Positions 35,247-46,286 of a DNA stretch of 64,000 nucleotides are shown here, piece after piece. The notes beneath the pieces are model-generated. The model was not told the origin of the DNA. It saw only the letters and a list, made by a program, of their open reading frames with translations, and searched no databases. Positions within the stretch are counted from its first letter, which is position 1; every line of letters begins with the position of its first letter. The DNA lies in NCBI GenBank assembly GCA_963678675.1, contig OY783191.1, positions 17,451,096-17,515,095 of the forward strand, written 5' to 3'. The translations under genes and the position numbers were made by a program. This DNA comes from Xiphydria camelus (Eukaryota; Arthropoda; Insecta; Hymenoptera; Xiphydriidae).

Positions 35247-35510
35247 TACCCCAATAGCACAGTGGAGCCACCGTGGCTGCACTGTGACTGCATGCGGTGC
35301 ACTTGAAATTTAGCGCGGTGCGACCAAGGTGCATGTCCAGTCTGTAGGTACTATACCTGCACGCGGTGCCGACACTACGTGCAGGCACCGTAACAGCACA
35401 GTGTTTGACCAAGTGCACATGGGGTGAACTTTAGGGAAAGAAAATGCACGGGGTGACGGCACAGTGCTCGCACTGTGACGATATTGGTGGCATTATTGTG
35501 AATGTATACT
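35247..35510. repeat. CACNGTG-word block 3
   Basis: Starts ccccaatagcacagtggag and is rich in cactgtg, gcacagtg and caccgtg words. Confidence 0.55.
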
Positions 35511-36567
35511 ATTTTAGGTTAGGTACTTAATTTTTCAAAATTATCGACTAAGGGCCGGTTTTACCAACACGGTATAAACGCGGTATAGCGCTATACTGAG
35601 AATAACCAGCAATAAGCCTTAGGGCCAGTTTTACCAAAGCCAAGTTATACCTAGAATAAGTATACCGAGGATAAATTTATACTCTTCTTTATACCTGGTA
35701 TAAAGCGCAGGCGTTTTACCAGCTCCAAGTTTGCCTGGGATAACTATTCCAGGTATAAGCGTTGGCCATCTAAAATTATTTTTAGGTTGGTAGTAAGAAG
35801 TACGTACTGCGCATGACATTTGGTCGTTTTGACAGCTGTTCCGGCGCGATAAATGAAATTCGGAGTTGTTATTCTCAGTATAACCTAACTTTTTGTTTTT
35901 GACGTCTTTATTCTTTCATGATATAATCATAACCTGATCGTTGTGGTAAATTGTTATTAATTTTGAAATAGTTGATTGATGTACCAGTTTTTTAATCATC
36001 ATCTGATGATGACATTGACGTATTACCAAGAATCAGAAATCCAAAGAAAATACGTGCCCGGTAAATAAAAGATATCTATAACAATATATTTATATTTTCG
36101 TAACAATAACTTTTATTTTCGAGTCGTCGATAAAAGCATCAGGTACAAAACACGTCCAAACATTCGATATCTCACCAACAAGAATGTGTTCAGTCTCAAA
36201 AAACTATAAGGGTCATCACACAATAATAGTAATTACAACGTAAAATTGCACCATTTGATCCAAATCTCGTATCGGACAAAATATATTCTAAAATCTATAA
36301 ACTTTTAAATCGCTACAACTTAAGATTTATCACGCGGTGACATTACTCTGAGATTACATAGAGCGGTACAATGTTATCGTTTTTTTAAGTATACGCGACC
36401 CTATCTAAAAAGTATACAAAGAGCGTTGTACGACTTGATGTCTAATGCCGAGGTATCTTACAAAAGTGTATCAATGCAAATCTAAAATTTTTTCATATTC
36501 TACATCGTACGACGGATGTATCACTTCTGCTCCTGAAAACTGCAATCACGCGAATTGAAGAAAGGTA

Positions 36568-37272
36568 CGAGGCTTGTCCAGAAAGTAAGTACCGTTTTAG
36601 AAATAAACACATACGCAATTTTTTTTTCGAACAAAATTTATTTTTATAAGAAAGAGGACATCCTAAACTATTTTTCTACATAGTTTCCACCATTCTTTAG
36701 ACATTTGTCGTAGCGAGAAACCAACTTTTCTATACCCTCTTCATAGAAAGATGCCGCCATTGACGAGAGCCATTGCCGAACACCGTCTTCAACGCCGTCA
36801 TCGCTGTCAAAGCGTTTCACAATATCGTTCCGCATTTATTGTGTCCCCTCTGGGCAGAAAATCAACAAGCAGAATGCCCTTTCTGTCCCAGAACACAGTG
36901 CCGCCCGCTGCGAGCCTCGTCATGAACATTGGTTCGCCCATCATTGAATTGCCGAACCCATTTTCTTACCATGCCATCACTGATAACGTTTTGTCCATAA
37001 ACTTCTGTGAGTTGACGATGAATTTCAGCAGGCTTCACATTTCTTGCATTCAAAAATCGTATTACAGATCGAACTTCACTGTCGGCGGGATCAGAAATTG
37101 TTTTAAACATTTTGAGTGAACACTAGCGAATGTAAACACAACAGAATTTTGCCGAGATTGCGTCAGCTGTTCGACAATGAACCAAGGAGACTAGAGCGCA
37201 TGCGCGGAACATCGTCGCTAGCGCTGTGGCGGCGGTAGAACAAAACGGTACTTACTTTCTGGACAAGCCTCG
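36568..37272 (-). mobile_element. mariner-family element, internally deleted
   Basis: CGAGGCTTGTCCAGAAAGTA ... complement, flanked by TA. The empty site aaaggtataatgtctacc is kept in Harbinger copy C near 57995. It retains the transposase helix-turn-helix region and the last codons' region, but the catalytic middle is gone (705 bp against about 1.3 kb normally). Confidence 0.92.
36862..37110 (-). pseudogene. mariner transposase N-terminal fragment
   Basis: Starts MFKTISDPADSEVRSVIRFL and continues with NVKPAEIHRQL and GMVRKWVRQFNDGRTNVHDE, the paired HTH DNA-binding region of irritans/SETMAR-like mariner transposases. After SGRH the similarity stops; the DDD catalytic domain is deleted. Confidence 0.88.
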
Positions 37273-37639
37273 TATAATGTCTACCTAGATAAATTTAAAT
37301 GTTACTTATACAAGACAATGCAATGGTAGATGACTTCTTTGGTTGATATTATTGGATACCGTTGAGATTCTCGCGATTAGAGACCCGCGTGCGTCAATTT
37401 TAAATTTAAACTTGCATTTTCTGAGAAAAAGAGTGAAGAGAGAAAACAAAATTTTCCCGACGTTTCTATGAGCTTCTATCCTCCTATTAAAAAAGAACTA
37501 TAATCTAAAATGTGTCGTGCGAAATTACCTCGCAGAGAAAGACTCATTTATAAAAGAAGGCTACAATAGCCGTTCCTCGGAGCACCGTCCGACGCGATTG
37601 CTACGACCCAGAGAACTTGAGTATCATCGAGTTCTTAAT

Positions 37640-37846
37640 CTAGAACGAATTATCGAACGTCAACGTCGCGGTGGAATTTCTACTGTCCGGCGATTGCATT
37701 GCGATATATCGTTTCCGTAAGATTTTTTGAAGGTCGTTGCAAGAGCTATTTTCTCGTTTGGCTCGCAAAGGTCTCCCACCCGGCGATCTGAAAAACACGT
37801 TTAAAAGCCCACTGTGAACAAAATCAATCTTTCGCAGCCACGACAT
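37640..37846 (-). CDS. conserved 68-aa frame of Harbinger family (copy B)
   Basis: MSWLRKIDFVHSGLLNVFF ... LTFDNSF, nearly the same as copies A and C. It lies after a cattgtcag acceptor-like site and downstream of the frame at 37909-38112 (ends with a CACAAG|GTACGA donor-like site). Confidence 0.45.
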   Translation of the reverse strand: MSWLRKIDFVHSGLLNVFFRSPGGRPLRAKRENSSCNDLQKILRKRYIAMQSPDSRNSTATLTFDNSF

Positions 37847-37908
37847 TCTGACAATGCGAAACTCCTCTTTGTTCCTGGCGAATAAAAAGTTTACCGCGAT
37901 AAAATTGT

Positions 37909-38112
37909 TTAATCGTACCTTGTGACGAGTTTCATTTTGACTTTGTTGATGTTTTTCAGTATGTCGCCCATTGATTTCTGGGAGATCAGTGGCGGTTTAT
38001 GCCGATCGATGAACTTGTAGCCCTGTAAACTAGCTCTCCTCGCGATGTTAGGAGTCGTTGGAGGTTGCTGAGGTGGCGGCATATAATAATGACTAATTAA
38101 AAGCTTTAACAT
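37909..38112 (-). CDS. Harbinger-element exon with MPPPQQPP and KSMGDILKNINKVKMK
   Basis: Open frame on the transposon's coding strand, conserved in copy C (58728-58931). Internal gtttacagggc could be an acceptor; the right end matches a splice donor. No catalytic motif; function unknown. Confidence 0.4.
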   Translation of the reverse strand: MLKLLISHYYMPPPQQPPTTPNIARRASLQGYKFIDRHKPPLISQKSMGDILKNINKVKMKLVTRYD

Positions 38113-38329
38113 TATGATAAAAACGATTACCTACAGTAATTAGCATTGATCCCGAAGCAAGAAATCTTAAAGTCGGCAATAATTTTGTTGCTGGCTGAAT
38201 TGTTGCATTTCTTGGCGACCTCGAAGCAATGCGATGTCGTATTTGTCCCAATAATCTCTGACAGGTTTGTTTTTCCAAACAAAAGCAAGTGAAGAATTCT
38301 ACAACCATTGTATTCTTCGAAATAGTCAA
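38093..38329 (-). CDS. HARBI1-like N-terminal transposase fragment
   Basis: Contains CQRLLGQIRHRIASRSPRN and LLPTLRFLASGSMLITVG. The motif pattern (Leu-rich, then L-x-TLRFLASGS) is the conserved region ahead of the DDE domain in HARBI1-type nucleases. A donor-like ACTGTAG|GTAATC follows. Copy C keeps it at 58912-59097. Confidence 0.6.
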   Translation of the reverse strand: MTISKNTMVVEFFTCFCLEKQTCQRLLGQIRHRIASRSPRNATIQPATKLLPTLRFLASGSMLITVGNRFYHNVKAFN

Positions 38330-38826
38330 CTCTGGAATAGTTTTGTATTAGATATTGGTTATAAATTAGTAGGTATAGGTATCCTTTATTTACTTACCGG
38401 GCACGTATTTTCCTAGGATTTCTCATTCTTTGTAAGACGTCAATTTCATCGTCAGATGATGATTTGACAACTGGCACATCAATCAACTCTATTTCACAAC
38501 TAATAACAATTATTATGATTCTGTCACGGTTGTGATTCTGTCACGGTTGTGATTCTGTCACGGAATAATAGACGCAAACAAAAAGTTAGGTTATCCCGAG
38601 GATAGCTAGCTTATCCAGCGCTGAAACTGCCGGATAAGCTATCCCTGCATTTATTCCAAAGTTTATCCTATTCCAGACTTATACCATCGTGGTAAAACGC
38701 TGCGTACAGGTTATTCTCAGTATAGCGCTATACGGCGTTTATACCGTGTTGGTAAAACCGGCCCTTATGGGTATTCTCAGTATACCGCTATACCGCGTTT
38801 ATACCTGTTGGTAAAACCGGCCCTAA

Positions 38827-39242
38827 ATGAATTGAAGATGCATTTCAAATTTATATTTGCTTTTATTTATAAAACGATAAACGTCGGTTACTCCATAAAG
38901 GTTTGTACATAGAAAGTTTTGTAATGAATGGGAGAAATAGGTTAAGTACAAAAGTTTAATGTTAATAAAATTGCAAGTATAATAATATTGCGAATTTACG
39001 AATTTACTATTTTCGAAAGAATTGAAAATTCTCCAAAAGCTTTATCTTATTGAATTTTCATGAACTTAACGGTTTTTACAATATTCGCAATTTTCAAAGT
39101 ATATAATTGCTGTACTTTACTTATTTTTCTCATTCATTTTCCACAATTAAACATAAATACAATAAAAAATTGGTCATCTGAATGTTTGTCTAATACCAGA
39201 GATAATGTTAATAATTTCACACATTTTAAACTTCAGTTTTCA
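38827..39242. other. AT-rich, nothing recognised
   Basis: Short open frame 39060-39266 has no motif and is low complexity. Confidence 0.35.
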
Positions 39243-39450
39243 TTCCGTATGTCCGCGATCAATTGAGGGGCAAGTTATTAAATCGCATAATGCGTTTTAA
39301 TAACTTGCTCCTCAATTAGACCATCGCAAAATTGCGAGTTTTGCATGAACACCCCTGTGGGTCTCCTCATCTAATAGAATCACCGGAGAAGCGTGAATGC
39401 GCATGCATAGTCATTCGCTGGTGTTGGCGTCGTCAGCAAATTCAGATCGG
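39243..39450. mobile_element. FB-1 foldback, one-armed copy 4
   Basis: Left end CCGTATGTCCGCGATC, then a private 58-nt hairpin (aattgaggggcaagttatta with its inverse) and one FB-1 arm to gcaaattcagatcgg. The second arm is missing. Confidence 0.75.
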
Positions 39451-40315
39451 TTTCAATGAAATTTCATTAATACTAAAAAAATATAGTTACTATCAATATG
39501 ATCTATTGCCTTTACCGTTAGTCTCATCAAATTTTCAAAAATTCGGTAATGTTGAACTACAAAAATGATCAACATAAGGATAAACATATATCTATCGATC
39601 ACTATAGCTTTGACGACATCCACATTTTTTGTATTGTTTCCATTACAGTTAGATTTGTATAAAAGTATATATTTTAATGATTCTTGCAACAGTGTGGTTA
39701 AATGTTATAGCACATTTTCCAGAAACTCGAGAGGAGAGAAAAATTACTCCGATAGGTAGCGATGAATCCTTCCGTTGAATAAAGCAGACTTCGAATCGAA
39801 AGGAAAAAGAAGAGAACTAAGAAAAATTTTATATGCTGCCCCGGTGAAATACTTTCTTCGAGGGTATGAATTATTCGTATAAAAGTATAATAAATATTTC
39901 AATGATTCTTGCAACAATGTGATGAAAAGTTATAGCACATTTTCCAGAAACTCGAGAAGAGATAAAAATTACTCCAATAGGTAGCGATGAATCCTTCCGT
40001 TGAATAAAGCAGACTTTGAATCGAAAGAAAAAAGAAGAGAACTGAGAGCAATTTTATAGGCTGCCCCGATGAAATACTTTCTTCCGAGGTATGAATTATT
40101 TCTTGCAAGAATCATTGAAATATGTACTTTTATACGAATCTAACTGTAATGGAAACAATACAAAAAATGTGGATGTCGTCACAAAATTATGGTGATCGAG
40201 AGATATAGATTTATTCCTATGTTGATTATTTTTGTAGTTCAACATTACCGAATTTTTTAAAATTTGTTGAGACTAACGGTGAAGGCAATAGATCCTATTG
40301 ATAGTAAGTATCTTC
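39451..40315. mobile_element. foldback with tandemly duplicated loop
   Basis: 39475-39665 is inverted at about 40120-40310. Between them two direct repeats (39655-39880 and 39890-40105) share gatgaatccttccgttgaat and cgaatcgaaagg words. Confidence 0.7.
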
Positions 40316-40321
40316 TTGTGA

Positions 40322-40471
40322 TTACTCGGTGTATCCGTCATTCATATTCACATCAGTGAAATCTTCTTCCTTCTCTTCCGTGATGTCATCATCCGAGGCG
40401 CCTGAAGTGCGACGATTCTCTGCTGTTCTCTCCAACTCGTCGAAATCGGAGGCTCCAGTTTCGTCAAGATC
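40322..40471 (-). CDS. probable terminal coding exon of an unidentified host gene
   Basis: On the minus strand, ttttttctttgttag is a strong acceptor before 40471. It opens a 49-codon phase-0 frame, DLDETGASDFDELERTAENR and onward, ending DVNMNDGYTE and TAA (40324-40322). It is highly acidic with balanced codon use, unlike the surrounding AT-rich repeats, and is not repeated elsewhere in the window. A tttatt at about 40207 (aataaa on this strand) could be the polyadenylation signal. Upstream exons would be to the right, past U copy 2. I do not recognise the protein. Confidence 0.5.
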   Translation of the reverse strand, partial: DLDETGASDFDELERTAENRRTSGASDDDITEEKEEDFTDVNMNDGYTE

Positions 40472-40792
40472 CTAACAAAGAAAAAAGTACAATTAAGAAT
40501 GAGAAAAAAAAAAAGAATTCAATAATGTCATAAGACAAACCAAAGTACAGATTTTTAAAACCAATTATAATAAATACATAAAATTACAAACAAATGGTCA
40601 ATTAAGTTTTTCACATAACCTCAATTTCTCTGTAATACTACATTTACTACGATTTATCAATTAATGTAGTGATATTTTTAGAAACCCGTACCTTTTTTAA
40701 AACTGCTTTACATACTACTCCTCTCAGATAGAAAAGAATCCTTCAGAATTACGGTACAATGCCACGGTAGGAATATTATGTTCTATCTGCAT
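40472..40792 (-). other. probable intron upstream of the terminal exon
   Basis: AT-rich, with a pyrimidine tract on the coding strand next to the exon; no element ends until the U copy. Confidence 0.4.
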
Positions 40793-41342
40793 ATGCCTAG
40801 CAGACCATAATTGTATAATTAATTAGGAATTACTCCTATCGTTTGGAAATAGTTTGGGGATATTTAGGAAATTAGTTTCAGATTTTGGGAAACGTTAATT
40901 AATTTATTATAAATTATTTTTAACTTGACCGTATAGATAGCAGATATAGATTAGAAATTGTCAAATTACAGACGAATCAATTGGAAATCATTTGGGGAAT
41001 TGAACCCTATTGTTAATTTCATTTGGGAAACAATATTTATGTATATAATTTGATAATTAATTAGGTATAGGAATTACTCCTATCGTTTGGAAATAGTTTG
41101 GGAATATTTAGGAAATTAGTTTCAGATTTTGGGAAACGTTAATTAATTTATTATAAATTATTGTTTACTTGACCGTATTAGGTAGATAGCAAATATTAAT
41201 TAAAAATTGTCAAATTACAGACGAATCAATTGGAAATCATTTGGGGAATCGAACCCTATTGTTAATTTCATTTGGGAAATAATACTTAGGTAATTAATAA
41301 TTATAATTATCGTTCCACAGTGAAAACTGTTTTATCAATATA

Positions 41343-41658
41343 CCGTATGTCCGCAATCATTTGAACCATAGGAAAATTGCGAGTTTTGCATGAGCACCCC
41401 TTTGGGTCTCCTCGTCCAATAGAATCACCGGAGAAGCGTGAATGCGCATGCGTAGTCATCCGCGAGTGTGGCGTCGTCAGAAAGTTCAGATCGATTATTT
41501 CGATAACCGATCTGAACTTGCTGACGACGCCACACTCGCGGATGACTACGCATGCGCATTCACGCTTCTCCGGTGATTCTATTGGACAAGGAGACCCAAA
41601 GGGGTGCTCATGCAAAACTCGCAATTTTCCTATGGTTCAAATGATCGCGGACATACGG
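41343..41658. mobile_element. FB-1 foldback, copy 5, inside U copy 2
   Basis: CCGTATGTCCGCAATC ... CGCGGACATACGG. The empty site atcaatatataataaatacg is at 29316 in U copy 1, so the duplicated target is exactly TA. Confidence 0.92.
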
Positions 41659-41705
41659 TATAATAAATAGGTACGTTGACGGTTACCGACCATTAGATAC
41701 CGACC

Positions 41706-42890
41706 TGCGACTCGGATTCTGTCGCTGGTGACTTTTTTAAATGTTACTTATATAAATGTACTAACCAATGATGAGGGCATGAGTATTAATTGTTCATTGG
41801 CTAGTATGTTTAAAAATGATACTTTAGAAAGTCACCAGCGACAGAATCCGAGTCGCAGTGGTATCTTGCTCTAATTTGAAGGTCACTCTGCTCTAATTAA
41901 AAACCCAAGTAATTCAATTTATTTATTAGTAAATAATGTGGATAATTGCCTATTGCCTCAGAAATACAGGCACATGGTTACGGTGTGACGACACAAAGGA
42001 CAGAATAGGTAAGTAAATGTATACCATTACTTATACATACGCTATAGCGAGTTAAAAACAAAACTGATGATACCTCATGCTGTGATTTAAAAGAAGATTA
42101 TCAATCGAGTATTTACGTAAAGTAGGTATACCTATATGTAATGAGGCTTTGGGAATTAGGTTGGCTGGGCAAAACTGAAGCAGAAATAATTTGGGGATAT
42201 TTAGGAAATTAGTTTCAGATTTTGGGAAACGTTAATTAATTTATTATACATTATTTTTTACTTCACCGTATACCTAGATAGCAAATATTAATTAGAAATT
42301 ATCAAATTACAGACGAATCAATTGGAAATCATTGTGGGAATTGAACCCTATTGTTAATTTCATTTGGGAAATAATACTTACCTATATAATTAATAATTAA
42401 TTATCGTTCCACAGTGAAAACTGTTAACTGTCACTGTGAATATATGATAAATACGTTGACGGTTACCGACCGTTAGATATTACAACCTGCGACTCGGATT
42501 CTGTCGCTGGTGACTTTTTTAAACGTTACTTTTAAATGTACTAACCAATGATGAGGGCATGAGTATTAATTGTTCATTGGCTAGTATGTTTAAAAATGAT
42601 ACTTTAGAAAGTCACCAGCGACAGAATCCGAGTCGCAGTGGTATTTTGCTCTATTTTGAAGGTCACCCTGCTCTAATTAAAAACCCAAGTAATTCAATTT
42701 ATTTATTAGTAAATAATGTGGGTCATAAATTGATTACCACTGCGACTCGGATTCTGTCGCTGGTGACTTTCTAAAGTATCATTTTTAAACATACTAGCCA
42801 ATGAACAATTAATACTCATGCCCTCATCATTGGTTAGTACATTTACAAGTAACATTTAAAAAAGTCACCAGCGACAGAATCCGAGTCGCA
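41706..42890. mobile_element. three FB-4 hairpins of U copy 2
   Basis: 41706-41857, 42488-42637 and 42741-42890. Each has TGCGACTCGGATTCTGTCGC-type ends and about 150 bp; the last two flank the conserved loop as in U copy 1. Confidence 0.8.
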
Positions 42891-43270
42891 GGTCGGTATC
42901 TAACAGTCGGTAACCGTCAACGTATTTATTATATATTGATAAAACAGTTTTCACTATGGAACGATAATTATAATTATATTAATTACCTAAGTATTATTTC
43001 CCAAATGAAATTAACAATAGGGTTCAATTCCCCAAATGATTTCCAATTGATTCGTCTGTAATTTGACAATTTTTAATTAATATTTGCTATCTACCTAATA
43101 CGGTCAAGTAAACAATAATTTATAATAAATTAATTAACGTTTCCCAAAATCTGAAACTAATTTCCTAAATATTCCCAAACTATTTCCAAACGATAGGAGT
43201 AATCCCTACCTAATTAATTATCAAATTATATGTAAACCTAGGTATCTAACAGTCGGTAACCGTCAACGTA

Positions 43271-43483
43271 CACCCGTGCTCACGGAATCTGTCGCTGGTG
43301 ACTTTTTTTAAACCTTATTTTTAAACGTACTAACCAGTGAACAATTAATTCTCATGCCCTCATTAGCTACGGTGACGTCTACTCTCGTTAATGAAAGCAC
43401 GAGGATTGATTAATCATTGGTTAGTACGTTTAAAAATAACATTTAAAAAAAGTCACCAGCGACAGATTCCGTGAGCCCGGGTG
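43271..43483. mobile_element. FB-3 foldback at the truncated end of U copy 2
   Basis: CACCCGTGCTCACGG ... GGGTG between TA. It begins at the same U position (caacg-TA) where FB-2 entered U copy 1. Confidence 0.88.
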
Positions 43484-43485
43484 TA

Positions 43486-43690
43486 CCTACCCCGACAGCA
43501 AAGCGTGGATTCACACGCTAGCCGCACGCAGTGCTGCCACGTAGTGGCACCACTGTGGTCTCACCGTGGCGTGATCGCGTGGCGTACACAAACTAAAAGC
43601 ACCGTGGCTACACAGTGAGCACACGGAGTGGTTCACAGGATAAAGACACAGCGGTTACACTCAGTGCAGTCACGGTGCCTTTTCGACGTG
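43486..43690. repeat. CACNGTG-word block 4
   Basis: Starts ctaccccgacagcaaagcg and continues with caccactgtgg, caccgtggc, gcacacggag and cacggtgcc words. Confidence 0.55.
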
Positions 43691-43749
43691 CACACTTCGT
43701 AAATTTACCGACCATGAATATCGGTAAATTCACTGTCTTCACAAAATTG

Positions 43750-44434
43750 TTAACGAATTAATGAATTCGCTGCAGAACACGCAGCTCCCGCGGCACGCCA
43801 ACATAGTTTTACGCAAATTTCAAGATTTTAGTACGGGGGTTAACTCAATCATTTTAATACGCAGGGAACGCGTGTTCGTAATTAAATTTAAAGGTTCGGT
43901 GGTCGAGCAGTGCGGACGTGTGGCGGATCGCTCCTACGAAATTCGGAACTTTAGTCGGGTTTTTCGCGAGTGAGTGCGATAAAAAGTGCATGGTGGTGTT
44001 CACGGAGCAGTGCGAATAAGTGAAATGGAAGTGCGGCGAGGCCGGCGTTTAGGCAGTATGCAACGATTACGAAGTCTGTCGTATCGAGTTCCCTCGTGGC
44101 ACGAACGCCATCATGGCCGCCGCTACATAGCGTCGGTTGACGAAAGACCGCAAAGGCCAGCAGAGAAACACCAGACGAGCGACCCTCGCGAGAAACCGCC
44201 TCGGGAGCTCCGGGACACCGAAGAGGCCCTTGCGAACGACCGAGCTATGCTGGGAGTCTACAGCGAAGTGACAATAAGCCAACCTGTCATCATCCCCCCT
44301 CTAATCGCATAAACACAAGGAAACACGAGGAAAGCGCACTAAGAATCGTTTTAGGCGTATGATATTTCCGTAGGACCTCGTTCCGTGCCATGACGACGCA
44401 TCTTCCGACGAATTTCAAAATTCCAGACCATCGA
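43750..44434 (+). other. possible host 5' exon (start codon and splice donor)
   Basis: Not repeated elsewhere in the window and richer in GC than its flanks. Near its end gtgccATG at 44389 opens MTTHLPTNFKIPDHRG. The frame meets CGAG|GTAATT at 44435, a fair donor. Two unsupported open frames (43761-43973, 43986-44312) precede it. Could be the 5' exon of a plus-strand gene, or the leader of an unrecognised transposon. Confidence 0.25.
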
Positions 44435-44477
44435 GGTAATTATTCAATCAACGTCGTATCTCGACACTTGCGATACT

Positions 44478-45300
44478 TTATCTTTTTTTCTTCTCCATCA
44501 CTCCCTCCGTCACACTTGGTACAACAAAGTCAGATATAAACTCATTGCAACTTTTTGGTTTTTCATTGCCTTGGTAAATGCCACAAATTTCAACAAAGTT
44601 TTTATTTTTTAAAAGGTTGACCATTAAAGGCCAAACTTGGTTTCCAGAACTTTTGGAAAGAGGCAAACCATCTACATTCACACATATTTGTAAAACATTA
44701 CTGTCAAAAGTATTTTCTTTCAAAAACTCCAATATTAAATTTTTTAAGCATTGTGTTAATCCAAAATGATAATAGAAACCTGGATTTACATTTTTAATTT
44801 GGGAACCAGTGTTCCCACCAGGTTTGGGAACCTGTAGGCAGATCTGGATTATCGCGTCGTAAAATATTTAAAAGATCGGATAATGCAGAGTGGTTTATAT
44901 TGTGTTTTACAGCCTAATTTGCCAAAGAAAAATTTAAAGGTACATTTTGAGATGCATCTTTAAATTTTTGATCATTTTCATTTAATAGAAAGGGTTGCAA
45001 TACGTTTTCAAATAAGGAATCATTTTTATCTGAGGTCGAGTCTGAGCCTTTGGATATGCTGTCCGTGTCTGAACCTTCACCTGAACTATGATTTGAATGA
45101 TCTGATGACAAAGGATCAGATACAGACTTAAAAGCTTCAGGAATAACGCCCTCATTGTTTAAGGCCTCACTAATAGAACTTTGCTCAAAAGTTAGTCTGT
45201 GAAGTTGATGGTTTAGAAAACGTTTCTTTCTGCTTAAGGCGTTTAAAACGTTGATTTAATTTGTTAAAGAGCTTTCTTTTTTCTTGGGGCTCCATATTAA
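44478..45300 (-). pseudogene. CACTA/TNP2-like transposase relic
   Basis: The readable part (44478-44732) includes ICVNVDGLPLSKSSGNQVWP, then GIYQGNEKPKSCNEFI. The NVDGLP-KSS-WP pattern is typical of a repeated invertebrate transposase-like family that I associate with TNP2/CACTA elements. Upstream, a Ser/Asp-rich stretch (44914-45111) and an N-terminal Lys/Arg region near 45290 are in other frames with several stops. Broken beyond function. Confidence 0.5.
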
Positions 45301-46108
45301 TTTTATTAAGTTACTTATGATTGTTATGATACTTACCAAAAATACATGATCACAGAAGCAAAAACCAAAGCTCTTTATTAGCTATACTTAGGCACACCTA
45401 GAATAATAATTATAATAAACTATAAAAAGCAAAAATAATTACAGATTTTGTATTAATACTTAGGTACATATACCTATCCACTCACATGAAGGATCCTTCG
45501 AGGGATCATAAACCACAGACAATGATTAGTATACAAATCTTGAAAGAGTTCACGGCTCGGTTCACGGGTTCTAAAATACAAAAAAATTTGCAAAATTTTT
45601 AGTTCCTATTCAAAGTTTTGGAAACCTTAGTCAAGTTTTAAAAAGTCTGCTAAGTTTTTGTTAACATTTTTCTATGGACAAGTCTGTGGTGACTCCTTGT
45701 TAATTTATTTTACTTTTATAATTAGACAGTCCAACCAAATGAATACCGTGAGGGCATACAAACCTTCTTATAAAATTGCCCCATTTAAAATGCTTTTATA
45801 ATGGTTTTATGTTCTAGCCAAGTTTCAAACAACGTCAAACAACGACAAATGTCAACCGTCAAACGTCGAAAGACCATCGACCAAGGACCACAGTGTTGCC
45901 ATGCGTTGCGGACAAAAAGTTCGAAATTACCGGATTTTTCGGCCCATTACCGATGTATGGTATTTTTGTTGGAAAAAGGTGGAAACAATGATCTTTTAAA
46001 ATTGGTAATAGCTGGTTATACCATACCGAAAAAATATGCCCAAAACGACAAAAATACCGCCTTTTTGCAGAGAGTTCCGATTTTTAACTGCCATACTGCG
46101 AATCGCAT
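45301..46108. other. no gene recognised
   Basis: AT-rich; the 115-aa frame at 45801-46148 runs into the next MITE and lacks motifs. Confidence 0.35.
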
Positions 46109-46286
46109 GAATAAAGGCCATCATACACAAAATTCCGTAAGACCGTAAGACGTAAGCGTAAGCGAATAGACCAATCAGGATCAAGTCCGAGGTCCCCAGA
46201 CAGCGGAATACTTGATCCTGATTGGTCTATTCGCTTACGCTTACTGCTTACGGCCTTACGGAATTTTGTGTGTGATGGCCTTAAGC
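46109..46286. mobile_element. FB-6 palindromic MITE, copy 1
   Basis: TAAGGCCATCA-type ends; aaattccgtaagaccgtaag and gaatagaccaatcaggatca pair with inverse copies across a loop of about 25 nt (ccgaggtccccagacagcg). The core recurs at 53100-53185. Confidence 0.8.

Larger units (their letters stand above)
35552..38823 (-). mobile_element. PIF/Harbinger-like transposon, full length (copy B)
   Basis: Ends GGGCCGGTTTTACCAACAC and a right-end complement (GTTGGTAAAACCGGCCC), flanked by TAA (35549-35551 and 38824-38826), the 3-bp duplication typical of PIF/Harbinger. The subterminal regions contain repeated tataccgc/gcggtata words. Minus-strand frames include a HARBI1-like N-terminal region. A mariner relic is inserted at 36568-37272. 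No complete DDE domain was seen, so it is probably non-autonomous. Confidence 0.85.
40793..43268. mobile_element. U element, copy 2 (rearranged)
   Basis: Begins at tgcctagcagaccataattg (terminal CCACCGTA absent). A first left arm (40793-41705, with FB-1 inserted) leads to an FB-4 hairpin. The loop is then replaced by unrelated sequence (41940-42160), ending in a THAP-transposon terminus (42162-42185). A second left arm (42187-42480), two FB-4 hairpins around an intact loop and a right arm (42891-43268) follow. It looks like two U copies fused through an intervening insertion. Confidence 0.75.

Noticed and set aside
23712..41670. Repeated 94-105 aa frames (MRVLHEHPFGSP...) conserved in five FB-1 copies
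   Set aside because: The frame exists on both strands because the element is a palindrome; conservation follows from young copies. No codon-level support.
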